A DNA stretch of 64,000 bases, from contig JACCGJ010000567.1 of NCBI GenBank assembly GCA_013407085.1, positions 1 to 64,000 of the forward strand, written 5' to 3'. Made by a program: the position numbers and the translations under genes. The notes beneath the pieces are model-generated. The model ran no database searches. It was not told where the DNA came from and was given only the letters and a program-made list of their open reading frames with translations. This DNA comes from Atriophallophorus winterbourni. Its lineage: Eukaryota > Platyhelminthes > Trematoda > Plagiorchiida > Microphallidae. Shown here in pieces: positions 26,800 to 39,410 of the stretch. Within the stretch, counting starts at the first letter, position 1. Every line of letters begins with the position of its first letter.

Positions 26800-29778
26800 C
26801 TATGGTCTAATTGCAGCGTTCCATTACAAAATCATCCCAGATTGACACAAAGTTGCCAGTGAAAATACCTCAACTTGTTTCAAAAAGCGACGTCGACAGC
26901 TTCGGACCAATAAATATTGTTACTGACTCATTGTTACATGCTAAAAGCTTACTAAAGTGTCTCTATACGAATGCCCAAAGTTTGTTCAATAAATTGGCTT
27001 AACTAACCGAGCTGTGCAAACGTTACTCACCCGACCTGGTTGCTGTTACTAAAACCTGGTTTCAATCTTGTATGACTGAAATCGAACTGTCGATCCCCAA
27101 CCAGATACTATTACGGAACGATCGCCCAAGAAAAAATGGTATGGCTCTATACTCTCCCGAACGTCTTCAGTGCATGAAGATTCACGATCCCAACATGGAA
27201 TCAGAAGATACCCTGTGGTGTAGCCTTACAGAGGAGTCACAGGACGACTGCATCATTGGTATAATATTTCGCACTAGACAGATGCTCAAATCGACAGGTT
27301 ATTAGAGGCTCGACACTACACCGGAAAGATGCCAAGCCGCCAATTCCTGGTCATGGAGGACTTCAACCTTCCTCATCTTTTTTCCAGATCAGATCGTCTT
27401 ATACACACTTGATTATAAATTCGGTGAGCTGATCTATATGCTTCCACTACATAATCATGTCCGACTTTAATCACAGAAAAGGATTAGATCTGCCGTTCGT
27501 TTTGAATTTAATCCGAGACTACGGAAGTTGACGGTGTTGACTACATTGCCCCCATCGGTCTGGATGATCATCTTGTGTTAGGCTTTGAATATGTATGCAG
27601 CGTTAGACGAGTATGCCAGTTAGCAAAACTATTCAGAAGGATCGACTACGCGAGTTTACGAGATGCGCTCGGGTTAGCAAATTGGCGAGTGCTTGATTAT
27701 CACATCACGAAAACACATTGCAACGCACTCACAGAAGGACTTCATTTAAACATATATCAAAATTCGCGATTTGTTGATGAACGACGGGCGAGCGACTTTC
27801 GCTTTAAGCTTCGTAGTCGCACGAAAAAATGGATCGGGCAAAGGAACTCCCCTTGGGTTCATCGAAAAAAGTGAAGTGAACACTCTCATCAAGGAAGACA
27901 AGCAAAATTACCATCGCTTTCTATCATTGAAAATGGAAGGAAATCCTAAATTACTATTGTCAAAGCTCGATCGATCATGAAACCATGGGTGTTTCCTGTG
28001 CTTACTGAGGATGGATTAACAGTCGCAACGAAGGAAACAGCTGAGACTCTCGCTCAATTTTCTGCTAAAGTATTTATTCCGTTAACGAGTAGATCGACTG
28101 AAGAATTACCGCCATCAACTTTGACGCAACAGCTAACTGAGATCGAGATCAATTCAGCGATTATGCAACAACATTTGTGTTGAATGAACCCTAGAAAATA
28201 CCCTGGAGCGGACGGAATCACACCGACTGTACTGAAATCCTGTGATCATCAGCTGTGTGAAACTTTAAGTAAATTGTTTAAACATTCTCTAAACGACGGA
28301 GTAGTGCCAACAGAGTGGAAATCAAGGGTAATTTCACCTATCTATAAGGGTGGTAGATGTTCAGATCCTGCAACCTACCGTCCTGTCACCATACTTTCTG
28401 TGATATCCAAAGTTCTAGAGCGTATAGTGACGGGAAAAATAATTCATCACTTGGAATCACACAATATGCTATCTGTAGCGCAGCATGGTTTTCGTAAATG
28501 TCGCACATGCTTGACAAACTTGTTGACGGTGTCAAACGACTGAACCCAAGCGGTTGACAAAGGAGCTAGCATTCACGCTTGCTATATGGACATGTCTAAA
28601 GCTTTTGACCGAGTTGATCACTTTTGACTAATACAAAAGCGGAAGCAGATGGGTATCAGCGGACAGCTACTCGTAAGGCTTGAAAGTTACCTTAGTGGGC
28701 GCACGGCGATCGAATCAACGGGGTACAATCAACGGTTATTGAAGCCTCAAGTGGCGTACCGCAAGGTTCCGTCATCGGGTCAGTACGTTTTTTGGTTTAC
28801 ATCAACGACCTACCAGAGACGCTCTAATGCAATATGGTTCTCTTTGCCGATGATATTAAACATTGGACGCAGATAAAATCAACTTCGGACTGTACAGCTG
28901 CAACGTGTTTGAGATGCTCTCCATGAATGGTCGGTACTGACTAAGCTGCCATTCAATTTCCAAAAAATGCAAGCTGTTGCAAATTGGTAAGTCATTCAAG
29001 TACCAATATCACTTTGGGCAGACGACTTTGAGCTGGACAGAGTCAGAAAGGTATGTTTGAGTCTGGGTATGCGGCAGCCCAAAGGACAGCCTGTATTGTG
29101 AAGTCATCTACAAGCGAGCTTTCAAGCTTTTAGGTAAGCAGCGACGGATTTTAAGAATCTTCTTGCTTGGAATGTTGTCCACCAACATGAAATCCTACTT
29201 AATTCCAACCATGGAGCATCACAAGCTTGGACTCCGTGGTTAAAACGGATATATTATTGCTTGATAAAATGTGCCATCGTGCAACCAACCTCGTCAGTGG
29301 TTTCCGGAAACTAACGTACGAGGAATTAGCGCAAAAACGGAGACTCCCTATCCTCCTTCAAAGAAGCCTTCGAAGTGATGTAATACTAACATAAAAAATA
29401 TTAAATAGCCCACATCATCCTATAAAACATTCATTCGAATACCGTGAGTCACGACATACACGCAGCCACTCAGCGACACTACAAATTTCCCATTCTCGTA
29501 TCAGCTTTCGCCAATATTTTTATTGTGTACGTGTCTGTTTCCTTTGGAATGCCATCCCCGAAACTCTGATCATCGCTCTCAGCGTCGAAACGTTCATTCG
29601 ATATTTGGACACTTATTTGTTTTAGAACGATTTAACGACCCCTACGTATTGACTCATGGTAAGTATTCAACTGGAATATACTTGACATTACATAATTACT
29701 TTTATTCCTTTTTCGTGAACGAATATTTACTATATGGTTATTGTGAAGCTATGTGCTTTTTGTGACCATAAATTCTTA
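26800..29778 (+). mobile_element. CR1-like LINE, degenerate, ending next to an exon
   Basis: Endonuclease pieces (SLLKCLYTNAQSLFNKLA, RYSPDLVAVTKTWF, MEDFNLPHL) lie at 26930-27370 and RT pieces (YPGADGITPTVLKSC, VISPIYKGG, TYRPVTILSVISKVLERI, AQHGFRKCRTCLTNLL, MDMSKAFDRVDH, FADDIKHW) at 28190-28870, with a C-terminal region to about 29600. Many stops and frameshifts interrupt it. The 3' end (GTGACCATAAATTCTT) is shared with the copy at 43320. It lies antisense in the minus-strand gene and stops about 16 bp from that gene's exon donor at 29794. Confidence 0.82.
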
Positions 29779-29794
29779 AAGCTCCCAAACTTAC

Positions 29795-30112
29795 GTGGAT
29801 CTTTTCCAAGTCCTGATCGGTTAAATCTTTCCGACCGAGTGGCTCTCGAGGGTTCTCTTGTTGTTGGCCCGATTTCCTCAACCAGTCAGAAAATTCTCGT
29901 TTAATTCGATCCTCCCGTTGTTGGTCCATTTGTGTGGGTGCTGCTATTACACTGGTCAGCCAATAAAGTTTTGCGTTATCGTTTGTGATCTTAGCCTCTG
30001 TGTTCCGGCTAATTCGACTCACTCCGGATAGTGTTATATGCAGCACATCGAAAACTTTGCCTGGTTCTGTAATTTCAATGACATGCATCAATACACCGCG
30101 AAACGATAATGC
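29795..30112 (-). CDS. Unidentified minus-strand gene, exon bordering the assembly gap
   Basis: Open frame from the gap edge: LSFRGVLMHVIEITEPGKVF, HITLSGVSRISRNTE, KLYWLTSVIAAPTQMDQQR, EDRIKREFSDWLRKSG, ending DLTDQDLEKIH before GTAAGTTT (donor at 29794-29789). The upstream acceptor lies in the N run. I do not recognise the family. It probably belongs to the long gene starting at 63848, but the link across the gap is inferred from strand and order only. Confidence 0.65.
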
Positions 30113-31112
30113 NNNNNNNNNNNNNNNNNNNNNNNNNNNNNNNNNNNNNNNNNNNNNNNNNNNNNNNNNNNNNNNNNNNNNNNNNNNNNNNNNNNNNNNN
30201 NNNNNNNNNNNNNNNNNNNNNNNNNNNNNNNNNNNNNNNNNNNNNNNNNNNNNNNNNNNNNNNNNNNNNNNNNNNNNNNNNNNNNNNNNNNNNNNNNNNN
30301 NNNNNNNNNNNNNNNNNNNNNNNNNNNNNNNNNNNNNNNNNNNNNNNNNNNNNNNNNNNNNNNNNNNNNNNNNNNNNNNNNNNNNNNNNNNNNNNNNNNN
30401 NNNNNNNNNNNNNNNNNNNNNNNNNNNNNNNNNNNNNNNNNNNNNNNNNNNNNNNNNNNNNNNNNNNNNNNNNNNNNNNNNNNNNNNNNNNNNNNNNNNN
30501 NNNNNNNNNNNNNNNNNNNNNNNNNNNNNNNNNNNNNNNNNNNNNNNNNNNNNNNNNNNNNNNNNNNNNNNNNNNNNNNNNNNNNNNNNNNNNNNNNNNN
30601 NNNNNNNNNNNNNNNNNNNNNNNNNNNNNNNNNNNNNNNNNNNNNNNNNNNNNNNNNNNNNNNNNNNNNNNNNNNNNNNNNNNNNNNNNNNNNNNNNNNN
30701 NNNNNNNNNNNNNNNNNNNNNNNNNNNNNNNNNNNNNNNNNNNNNNNNNNNNNNNNNNNNNNNNNNNNNNNNNNNNNNNNNNNNNNNNNNNNNNNNNNNN
30801 NNNNNNNNNNNNNNNNNNNNNNNNNNNNNNNNNNNNNNNNNNNNNNNNNNNNNNNNNNNNNNNNNNNNNNNNNNNNNNNNNNNNNNNNNNNNNNNNNNNN
30901 NNNNNNNNNNNNNNNNNNNNNNNNNNNNNNNNNNNNNNNNNNNNNNNNNNNNNNNNNNNNNNNNNNNNNNNNNNNNNNNNNNNNNNNNNNNNNNNNNNNN
31001 NNNNNNNNNNNNNNNNNNNNNNNNNNNNNNNNNNNNNNNNNNNNNNNNNNNNNNNNNNNNNNNNNNNNNNNNNNNNNNNNNNNNNNNNNNNNNNNNNNNN
31101 NNNNNNNNNNNN
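30113..31112. other. Assembly gap (1000 N)
   Basis: Exactly 1000 unknown bases, a conventional scaffold-gap size. The true length is therefore unknown, and open frames that run through it are artefacts. Confidence 1.
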
Positions 31113-31741
31113 TAGCTTGCATGAATTTCCAACGAAATTTGACTAATTTTTTGAATAACAACCACGTACACGTATCACATGCAGACTTCGTGCGCTTCGC
31201 ATTTATGTTGCACGGACAATATTATGTGGTTCCGTGACCACAAAAAGGTGAGTAAATAGTAGACAATGTTGATGTCAAAGCTCCTTACAGTGCGCAAGCT
31301 TGATTGCCTGCATGGGTCTAAGTGTCAGCCTAAAGCCACTGTTATCGCAAACCTGCGTTGCCACAAAGTGACAACATGGGCAAACACATAATGGAGGATC
31401 TTAAACTTGTCTTAACTAATTCATATATATTCACTAACTTTTCAAAGCGTTCACGAAACGCGTACGTTCCAGGGGCCGTGTGAAACGAAGAGTCACTGGA
31501 TACATTCTCGGTTCATAAGGATTGTGAGCTAAGCTAAATAAAAAAACGAAAACAGTATGGTTGAAAAACAATGGAATAATAGTTAGTAGATTCGGGAGAA
31601 ACGTATGACTATATAACGAAACCTGGTTTGCTTTGAATACATAGAAACGTACACAAAATTGCATTTGTTTGTCGGGCCAAGATGCAAAAAAACGCATAAA
31701 ATTCTTTGTGGCTCTTGTTAATTGTACTCATCTCTACTCAC

Positions 31742-31932
31742 TTTGCATAGCTCAATAGCCGAGCGCGTTGCATCATTGGCTCATCAAACGCATCTTCGTC
31801 CAGCAAGGCGTCAAGCAATGTGTCTTGGTCTAAATGACCGTCTGGAGCGGACCACGGAGTGAGACCGGGATTCGATGCGTGTAGCAGTTGTTCAACATCT
31901 TCCATTGGAACTCCCAGTTTATTAGCTGCCAC
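31742..31932 (-). CDS. Unidentified minus-strand gene, exon
   Basis: After TACGAACAG the exon reads VAANKLGVPMEDVEQLL, SNPGLTPWSAPDGHLDQDTL, LLDEDAFDEPMMQRARLLSY and ends AK with donor GTGAGTAG (phase 2). The acidic DALLDEDAFDEP segment is a notable feature. Phase 0 at the acceptor does not match the phase-1 end of the exon at 40767, so at least one exon between them was missed. Confidence 0.7.
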
Positions 31933-33040
31933 CTGTTCGTAAAACATGAGGATCATGTAACATTTTGAAGTGTTTGAATCACATTAATGAGTCACATTTT
32001 ACGCGTCATGCAGCTGTAGCTACAGATGCAGTTTTCATACATCAATTCTCTGGCATGAACTATCGTGTGATAACCTGCTAACTCAATGCACGCAACTCTT
32101 ATCCCGCCGGCTACTGTTTAGATAACAAACACTTCAATTACGGGACACTTTTTCACATAGAGTGGGAGCATATCTCTGGTTTGCGTATCATGATGCCATA
32201 TAGCTCATCTACTTTATTCCACTGCAGTTATTTTTACGACTATATTCAGTACCTGTTTACCCACGGGTATAGGATTACACGCATTTTATCGAATTTGCAA
32301 TCACGGGATGATTTGGGCCACTAACATCAGGATTAAATAACGTACTGTTTCATCTACATTTCTCGGTGATCATATGTAACCAAATTTTGCTAACGTAGAA
32401 GCCGGAAGTACATTATAGAATATGGATAATCATTAGCTCTCTGAAGATTTGCAATATACTACACTCCGGCCCATCACAAGAGAATCGCGGACCGAACAAT
32501 CGCAAACTCTCTGGAATTCTGGTTCCGGTACAATTGCATGAGAACAAACGAGAGTGATAACGCTTTCGGAAACTAGAGCTGAAGGACAACGTCAGCTGCT
32601 GAATTTTTTCAAGGTCGATCATACTGTGAGATATGCGAAGTGTATTAGCAATGAGTGTTAATCACGAGCATACGGATGATGCGCAGATCGGCAGCCTCTG
32701 GCACAACGCAAGAGAAAGACCGACGGTGTCAATCGCGAACTCGTCACAGTTCGGGCTTCGGAAAGATTCCATATGAACAGTATGAGAGACAATGTCATCG
32801 ACAATATGAGGAGATGGATACCATGGGCTTCGATCAAACGTTATACCATTCTTCTAAGTTTGTTTAACACGTCCGACAAGTTGAAAGGTTGAACTAAACT
32901 GGTTATTGCGAAATCGCTCCAAAAATCATATTGAAGTGACAACTGGAACAGACATGATTCAGGACAGATTTGCGGTTGCTTGACTTGCTTAAACAAGATA
33001 GGCGAATATATTGTGGTGTTCACATCTACATCCCTTATAC

Positions 33041-33081
33041 ACCAATACCGGTTTCTGGTTGTTTGCCGTCATCATGCGTAT
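33041..33081 (-). ncRNA. Decayed family B hammerhead ribozyme
   Basis: Minus strand: ATGATGA (first core base lost), CGGC with loop AAACA and ACCA, GAAA, CCGGTA, then TTGGTG. The GAAA-CCGG part is intact but helix II and the first core segment are degraded. Confidence 0.55.
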
Positions 33082-33159
33082 GTTTTGTTCTTTGTCTTGT
33101 GCGTAATGAATGCGTTTTACCAATTGGCTTTCTCGTGTTGTGAGATTCGTCTGTGAACG

Positions 33160-34113
33160 CAATTAACGTAGGAAATGCTCAGTGCTTGGATCGATACTGT
33201 TCCTAGTCTATATGAACGATATGCCAATACCAAATGACAGTATGATGGTATTTTTGTTGACGATATAAGAGTATGGAGGCGAATCAGCAATGCTGATGAT
33301 TGCATTTGGCAGCAAAACGATTTTAATGCTTTGTACAACTGGTCATCCGAAAATAAATCGCCATTGAATATGCAAAAGTCGATGATCATTCAGATCGGCC
33401 GTGGCCTTGGCTTTTTCTATCAATACAAGCTCGGCGACAGAAACCTGGATTACACCAAAGAAGAAAAGGACCTGGGTGTCTGGATTTGCAGTATTCTGAA
33501 AAATGGTCTACAATGCGAAGCCGTTTACAAAAGCGCCTCTCGGCATGTTACGGTGGATATTTGGACGTTTTTCCCCGGGGTGTTTTCCTCTCATGATGAA
33601 CAAATATATACACCCGGTTATAGATTATGCAGCACAATCCTGGACACCATGGCTCCAAAAAGACATCTTACTCCTGGATCGCATATACCGGATAGCTTCT
33701 AAGCCTCGAGGTGATCTCATCCTCGCATACAAAATACTTACTACTGTTTCCCACCCCCTGGACTTATTATTCCACCTTCGAACTTCCAGCAACAGCCGTG
33801 GCCATGGTTGCAAGTTGGAAATACCAAATTCCAAACGGAACTGCCGCAGGTATTTTTATTCGGTGCGTGTGTGCCTTGTTCGGAATTCCCTAGCTGCCGA
33901 TTTGGTAAGCTCAAACAATTTATCTATATTCAAATCGAAACTTGATGATTATATGAGAGCTAATCCAAATTTCGCCCCCAATTATTAATAAACTATCATC
34001 GTCCCATTGATTTTGATTTTATTTATACATATATATGCATTTGTGCCTATAGTTCGACCCTATGGTTATTGTAAAGATAATTGCTTTTTCAACTATAAAT
34101 CTTGAATCTTGAA
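33160..34113 (+). mobile_element. CR1-like LINE, 3' part, frameshifted
   Basis: It starts with a motif-B/C remnant (SVLGSILFLVYMNDM-like reading at 33180-33220), continues NDFNALYNWSSENKSPLN, EEKDLGVWICS and, after a frameshift near 33500, YIHPVIDYAAQSWTPWLQK, DRIYRIASK, GDLILAYKILTT. It ends with a CR1-like WNSL-type block and the terminal repeat AATCTTGAATCTTGAAT at 34088-34104. The same (TCTTGAA) tail occurs at 43320. It lies antisense in an intron of the minus-strand gene. Confidence 0.8.
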
Positions 34114-34209
34114 TATCCAGGACGAATTGGGACACAATCGTCAAGTGTCAGTGAAACGGGGTAATTGCGTGATCACCGTTGAATCAAGTCACCTGAAGCC
34201 TTCTGAACA

Positions 34210-34450
34210 CGTATGGTATGGTATGGTATGAAAGCACAAGCCTGATCCAGGCAAAGTGCCGCACAGTCATTCGCTGCACGTGGGCTAGAATACTGTCGGG
34301 TTGACCAGGCCAAGACAGATATCAGGGGGTAAATAGAAATGGCGGTGAGACTCCATCGTGTTTCAGCATGTAGCTCACTACCTTCGGTCAATTAATTTAG
34401 CACGATGTTAGCTGCACAGCACAGAAATGCTGCACGATTGCACATGCGTG
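34210..34450 (-). repeat. Family D short repeat, near full length
   Basis: ATGGTATGGTATGGTATGAA tail, CAAGCCTGATCCAGGCAAAG, GTTGACCAGGCCAAGACAG, CATCGTGTTTCAGCATGTAG, GATGTTAGCTGCACAGCAC and CACGATTGCACATGCG. The three or more GGTAT units are the tandem tail. Confidence 0.82.
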
Positions 34451-34559
34451 TGAACACGTAATAGACGTTAGAGCAAGGAACGTGATTTGGCCTCAATTAG
34501 CGTGACGTAATCATTTCAGGCAACCGCCTGTTATAATACGAGCACGGTGTGTTGAGGGC

Positions 34560-34860
34560 TTGACAAGAAACGGTTGATACGACACCGATTGACAAATTAA
34601 ATCAGTGACAGCCGGCGCAGCCTGGTTGAGGACATTTTTGTGGTATTAATATTTGCTTAACAATAGGCGTGTTTCATTTTTGGTCATACGCGTAATAAAC
34701 CTGTTGACCGATTCGTGTTGTGAGATTCGTTGGTGAATGTGATCGACTGTGGATAGGTTGACCTCAGTGATGATACGGGAAACATCAATTGTCCTCGACG
34801 CCTGTGCAACAATGTTAATCGGTGCTAGGAGATGAAGCACGACTCGAACTCGATCGATCT
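34560..34860. repeat. Repeat F copy (also at 61090-61400)
   Basis: TCGTGTTGTGAGATTCGTTGG with GCGTAATAAACCTG upstream and GTTGACCTCAGTGATGAT downstream resembles TTGTGTTGTGCGATTCGCGG with GCATAATAAACGCC and GGTTGACGTG at 61200-61330. A shorter piece (CGTGTTGTGAGATTCGTCTG) lies at 33133. No coding capacity is recognised. Confidence 0.5.
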
Positions 34861-36390
34861 GATGCCATTATTGCGCTTCGTTACCGTAAGTCTTTCGCAA
34901 TCCTGTCACAAGATAACTCCTAATGCTAAAGCGCGATGCGGATCTGAGTAAAATTAACACCACCAATAAAAAACTCCCCATCGCCAAGTTGCTATGTACT
35001 AGATTCGAGAGACAGTTGTGCCAGGTGATCAACTAGGTGATACGAGAGACCAAGCCCACCGCGATAGGGAACGGAACAACACAGGATGGTTATGAAATGA
35101 CCAAGCGGAGACTCAGAACACAGGTTCACAGGTCCAAGCGCTGGAGAGGGCCAGTGTTTATATAGAGAACAGAAAGGAGTGTGTGTAGTAAGCGGATAAG
35201 GACATTGAAGCGTAAGGCTACAGCATGTCACAGCATGCATCCGTAATGTTCGGATAAGAAAATTACCGAGGTCGCACGTGTCTTGGGTGAGGACGCTTCA
35301 CCCAACAAACGCTTGAACTGTAAGCCTTACAAAACAAGTCTCGTAATTTGAAACTGATGTCCTAGTCACTGAACACCATCCATTTCACACCCGAAACCTC
35401 CAATGCAATTCAGTAAAATGAGGACAATTGATTTTTGCTCCAGACAATTATGCTTCACTGTCAGGTTTGGGGTGTTGAACTCTAGTATCATTACTTAAAG
35501 CGAGCCGAAGTAAGTCATTACGCTAAGCATTGTCTGGTCAATCGTACACTTTGATTGGCGACCTTATTGTTCCTGGGATTAAGATCATAGTAACGGTATT
35601 AAGAGTATAATACTGTGCGGCAAGCTTTTGTCATCCACCTTGTATCTGAGATTCGGATCGAGTGGTGTTAAAAAATTTGACCTAGCAATACCGTACGCTA
35701 CATCAAGCATTTGCACAACCGCCGAATTTTAGTAATTTGATGATTCCGCACATTAGACAAAAGGTGGATTTGTCGCAACGAGATTACAGGAACCAACCTG
35801 TGATTTCTGCGGCCCCGTATAGATGAGATAATTGGTCCATCCTTTGGCGACCATATCCAACAGTCCTGGTGAAGGCATCCTGTGATGACGAAACGAAACT
35901 CGCGTGTGATGCACAGGATAATTGTTTTCAGTGAAATATTTTTAGTAGCATAAAGAAAATACGTTACTGAATGAAGAGGTACCATGAACTGTTATTTGTA
36001 AAAGGATAATGATATATTTCATTCGTAAATAGTGTTATACGTACATGATAAGTTCCAAGGATGAACGGCGATCGGAATGGTGTTACATCTCCCGCGATTA
36101 GCCGTGATCGCGACAGTATAATTGTGTAGCACTTCTGTTCTACACAGCAAAAACTACCTTACATTGTTTGCATCCGGTAATGAGCAGCTTACGGATAGAC
36201 GATGAATCTTGTCATACATTGTTATGAGCATCGCACTTGGCAAACTGATTGTTTCTCAGGCCGCCTAAAGTATATTAGACTGTACAGAATAGTGCCTCCT
36301 TCCAGACCGGTGATTTCATATATTTCAATTCGATATCAACCGTTTAGGTACATCACAAGCGTGTAAGGATTTCATGCTCCGAAACGTTTA
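34861..36390. other. Intron sequence, no feature recognised
   Basis: I found no transposon domain, hammerhead motif or exon with convincing splice sites here. An exon of the minus-strand gene (phase 1 in, phase 0 out) must lie somewhere between 31933 and 40766 and could be within it. Confidence 0.35.
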
Positions 36391-36600
36391 AAATAATCAA
36401 AACAGTCCGATTCAGGAGGAAAAATCTCACCACAGCACACCCAGATTTCAGCAGAACTAGGCAGATCAAATCATTTGCACGCTACCAGCGTGGCCTGTGT
36501 TCAGCAGCCATGAGTAGTATCTGCTTCTCCTCAGCTTGAAGATGACGCTATATCCAGTGGCTCCAAAGCGAGCGGTCAAAAGCAAATTCTTTCGCAGCTA
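36390..36600 (-). mobile_element. RTE-like LINE tail fragment
   Basis: CAGTCCGATTCAGGAGGA, then GTGGCCTGTGTTCAGCAGCC, TCCTCAGCTTGAAGATGACG and AGCGAGCGGTCAAAAGCAA correspond to the tails at 47940-48110 and 54320-54510. It is antisense to the plus-strand RTE-like LINE that starts just downstream, so the two insertions meet head to head. Confidence 0.6.
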
Positions 36601-36619
36601 GTTAGTTAACACATAGTTG

Positions 36620-37740
36620 AAATTCCCGAGGCGTCAAACAAGGGTGTGTTCTTGCCCTCACGCTGTTAGGCATTTTCTTTGCTCTGCTTCTGAAGCACGC
36701 TTTCAGGACGAGGACAGAAGGCATTTACCTACGCACGCGAAGTGATGGCAAGCTTTTCAACCTGAACCGGCTGAGAGCACAAACCAAGGCACGAAATGTG
36801 CTAATCCGTGACCTACTGTTTGCCGACAATGCAGCCATTACTGCTCACACCCAAGAACACCTCAAGTTGCTAAAGGACTGTTTTTTGTCGGCATGCAAGA
36901 CTTTAGGCTAACAATCAACATGAGCAAGACAAAAGTCCTTGGTCAAGGGATTGTATCGCCTCCAATCATCACTGTTGGAAACTGTCAGCTTGAACCAGTA
37001 GATCATTTCATATATCTTGGTTCACACACGATAACCTCTCGCTAGACATGAAGATTGATAAACGTATTGGCAGAGCAGCTGTAATTTTGTCCCGATTAAA
37101 CTCTTGTGTTCGGGGTAACCACAAGTTGACTGCAAAGACAAGGATGATGGTATACAGCGCGTGCGTTCTAAACGCTTCACTGTACGGCAGTAAAACCTGA
37201 ACCATTCACGCAAGACACGAACGGAAGCTGAATGTGAAAGTGCTTTTAAAAGCTGTTCTACAGAGCATGTTCACCCTACTACGACAGCGCCGCCTAAGGT
37301 GCCTTGGTCACGTCTACAAAATGTGAAATGGTCGTATTCCAAAATATCTACTCTATGGTGAGTTGAATTCAGGAAGTTTACCATTGGGCAGACAGCATCT
37401 GCGGTACAAAGACGTTTGAAAAAGAGATATAAAAGCTCTTGGCATTGACCCTGCGAGTTGGGATGAACTTGTTCATGACCGCTGACATTGAAGACATTGT
37501 GTAAAGCGTCATCTGCAAGCTGGGGAGGAGCAGATACAGCTCTTGGCTGCTGAACGCAGATCACACCGCCGGAGTGCAACTGACTCCGATCGACCGAGTA
37601 ATAACTATCACTGCGAGCACTGTGGGGAGTTTATATCTCCGGAATCGGAGTGTTTAGTCATTCTAAAAACTGCTGCATAAAACCATCATGCGCTTGTGGT
37701 GTACATCCATGGTTGATATCGACCGAAGGAGGCCAACAAC
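36620..37740 (+). mobile_element. RTE-like LINE, RT to 3' tail, decayed
   Basis: The frame opens at RGVKQGCVLALTLLGIFF (motif B; family consensus has GCVLAPTLF), continues GIYLRTRSDGKLFNLNRL, DLLFADNAAITAH (motif C with Asn for the second Asp) and TINMSKTKVL. After frameshifts come DMKIDKRIGRAAVILSRL, NHKLTAKTRMMVYSACVL, RLRCLGHVYKM, GRIPKYLLYGEL, LRYKDV and ALGIDPASWDELV, then a Cys-X2-Cys motif (HCEHCGEF). The FADD to FADN change would inactivate the polymerase. Confidence 0.8.
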
Positions 37741-37912
37741 AACAATATATATCACTTGAATACCGTGAGATCACTTTCAGTGACAACTGACACGATTAAA
37801 GTGGACATGAAAACGAACAGCGTACAGCCAATGTGAACTTATAACGCTACGACCAAACATAGATAAGAGGTTCACAAATCAAGACTAAACGGATGACAGC
37901 GCAAATTAAGGA

Positions 37913-39267
37913 ATGCAGCCCCAGAGTATGGGATTTAAGTATAACCCACACGCCGCATTACTTCAAGGCACAACGACATACAGAAGACTAGACGAAGGCC
38001 AGACAAAAAGTCTCGAAAGCAAAATCAACATGACCTTGAAGAAATTGAAGTTCATGGGACAACTGAATAGAGTAGAACAAACACGAATAAAGCCACAAGA
38101 TTCCACTATACTTAGATTCTATATATTACCGAAAATACACAAAGAAAATATCTACTCGCGCCTAAAACTTTCTTTACCAGGAGGAAAAACTACATGTTAT
38201 CTAAAGAGCTACGAAGCAGATTGTTATATTCAGTTGTTGATTCAGAACATTAGATCAACTCTGCCGAACAATATTTGCAGTAATTGGAGGATATAAAGTT
38301 TGAAGAAGACGAACTAATGATTCATTTTGACGTAACAGCACTATTCACCTCGATCAACAGAATACTCGCAAAGCATATCATTTAATCTTTACTCAGCGGA
38401 CCCCAACGGAAATCGATTGACACACGATTTGAATAGAAATAATCGAGATGTGTCTGCAAAAGCACTTCAAGTTCAATGGAACATCGATTTCAAGTCTAGT
38501 TGATGAAGTTGTAGTTATACAATTTTGGAACGAATCGCTTTGTCAATCATCCAACCAAAATTATGGATACGCTACATAGACGACACGTTCGTGATAATGA
38601 ACAGAACTGAACTGGATGAATCGCATCGACTGCTCAATTGTGTGTTTTCTGGAATTCAATTTACAAAGGGAATTGAAGTTGTCGGCTATTTACCATTTCT
38701 GGATCTTCAAGTGAAACAGATAAGCGGAGGAACGTCGAAAATCTGCGTCTACCGAAAAATCTCACACACGGATCAAATACTGAACTTTCACAGCAAGCAC
38801 CCGGACATTAACAAAGGCAGTTGCATCAGAACCCTATTCAAAATAGTCGCAACCCATTACAGCAGATGTAAACTGAGAAGAAAAGAAGAAGAATATCTGT
38901 TCAAAGTTTCCAAGAAGAATGGATGCACAAGACGCTTCATAATACGCAACCAGTTCAACCGACACCAAAGAAGAAACCAAGGAGAAAACAGAACCGGACG
39001 CACAGTGCCAGATGTTCAACATATCTCCGAAATCGCAGCCACTTGGAATCGACATCGCGCATAAACCCGCGTCAACTCTTTGCAACCATTTTAACGACAC
39101 GAAGGGCAAAGTGGAGAAAGCAAAAAAGTATAACATCATCTGCCAAATTGCGTGCAGAGAACTACGTCGGACAAACTGGTTGCAAACTGAGCACAGGACT
39201 GCACGAACATCAGTTGGTCGTAAGCAGACACTATCGAAATTCACTAATCTCAATACATATTAACTAA
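37913..39267 (+). mobile_element. Penelope-like element, degenerate, with GIY-YIG
   Basis: The order is PLE-specific: an RT finger block with STILRFYILPKIHKENIYSR at 38102-38160 and YLKSYEADCYIQLL, a palm region with WIRYIDDTFVIMNR (catalytic IDD) at 38560-38600, VGYLPFLDLQVKQ, YRKISHTDQILNFHSKHPD, and a C-terminal piece CRENYVGQTGCKLSTGLHEH at about 39155-39215, the GIY-YIG endonuclease. Several stops and frame changes break it. It lies in an intron of the minus-strand gene, antisense to it. Confidence 0.85.
38525..39064 (+). pseudogene. PLE reverse transcriptase palm/thumb piece
   Basis: A 179-residue open piece contains RYIDDTFVIM, the catalytic motif C typical of Penelope-like RTs, then CVFSGIQFTKGIEVVGYLPF and the LDLQV / VYRKISHTDQ block. 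SKHPDINKGSCIRTL corresponds to the conserved S.HP...K.....L motif near the thumb. It is out of frame with the upstream finger piece (37913-38296), so this copy cannot make a full RT. Confidence 0.8.
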
Positions 39268-39410
39268 TTCGCGCATCAGTTCGACTCCCGGCATACGGAA
39301 GTGATCTGTCTAATTTATCCTATCATAAACCTTTAAATTTTGTGTACCGAATTTGACCCATTCGACCGTTAAGGGTTAAAAACCAAAGAATTCCAACTAC
39401 GAGACCCTTC

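Noticed and set aside
29738..31171. Long open frames on both strands across 30113-31112
   Set aside because: They are created by the 1000-N gap; only the sequence outside the gap is informative.
8343..34450. Hammerhead motif in the family D repeats
   Set aside because: I looked for CUGANGA and GAAA at suitable spacing on both strands of the clearer copies and found none; CTGATCC in the tail lacks the partner segment.
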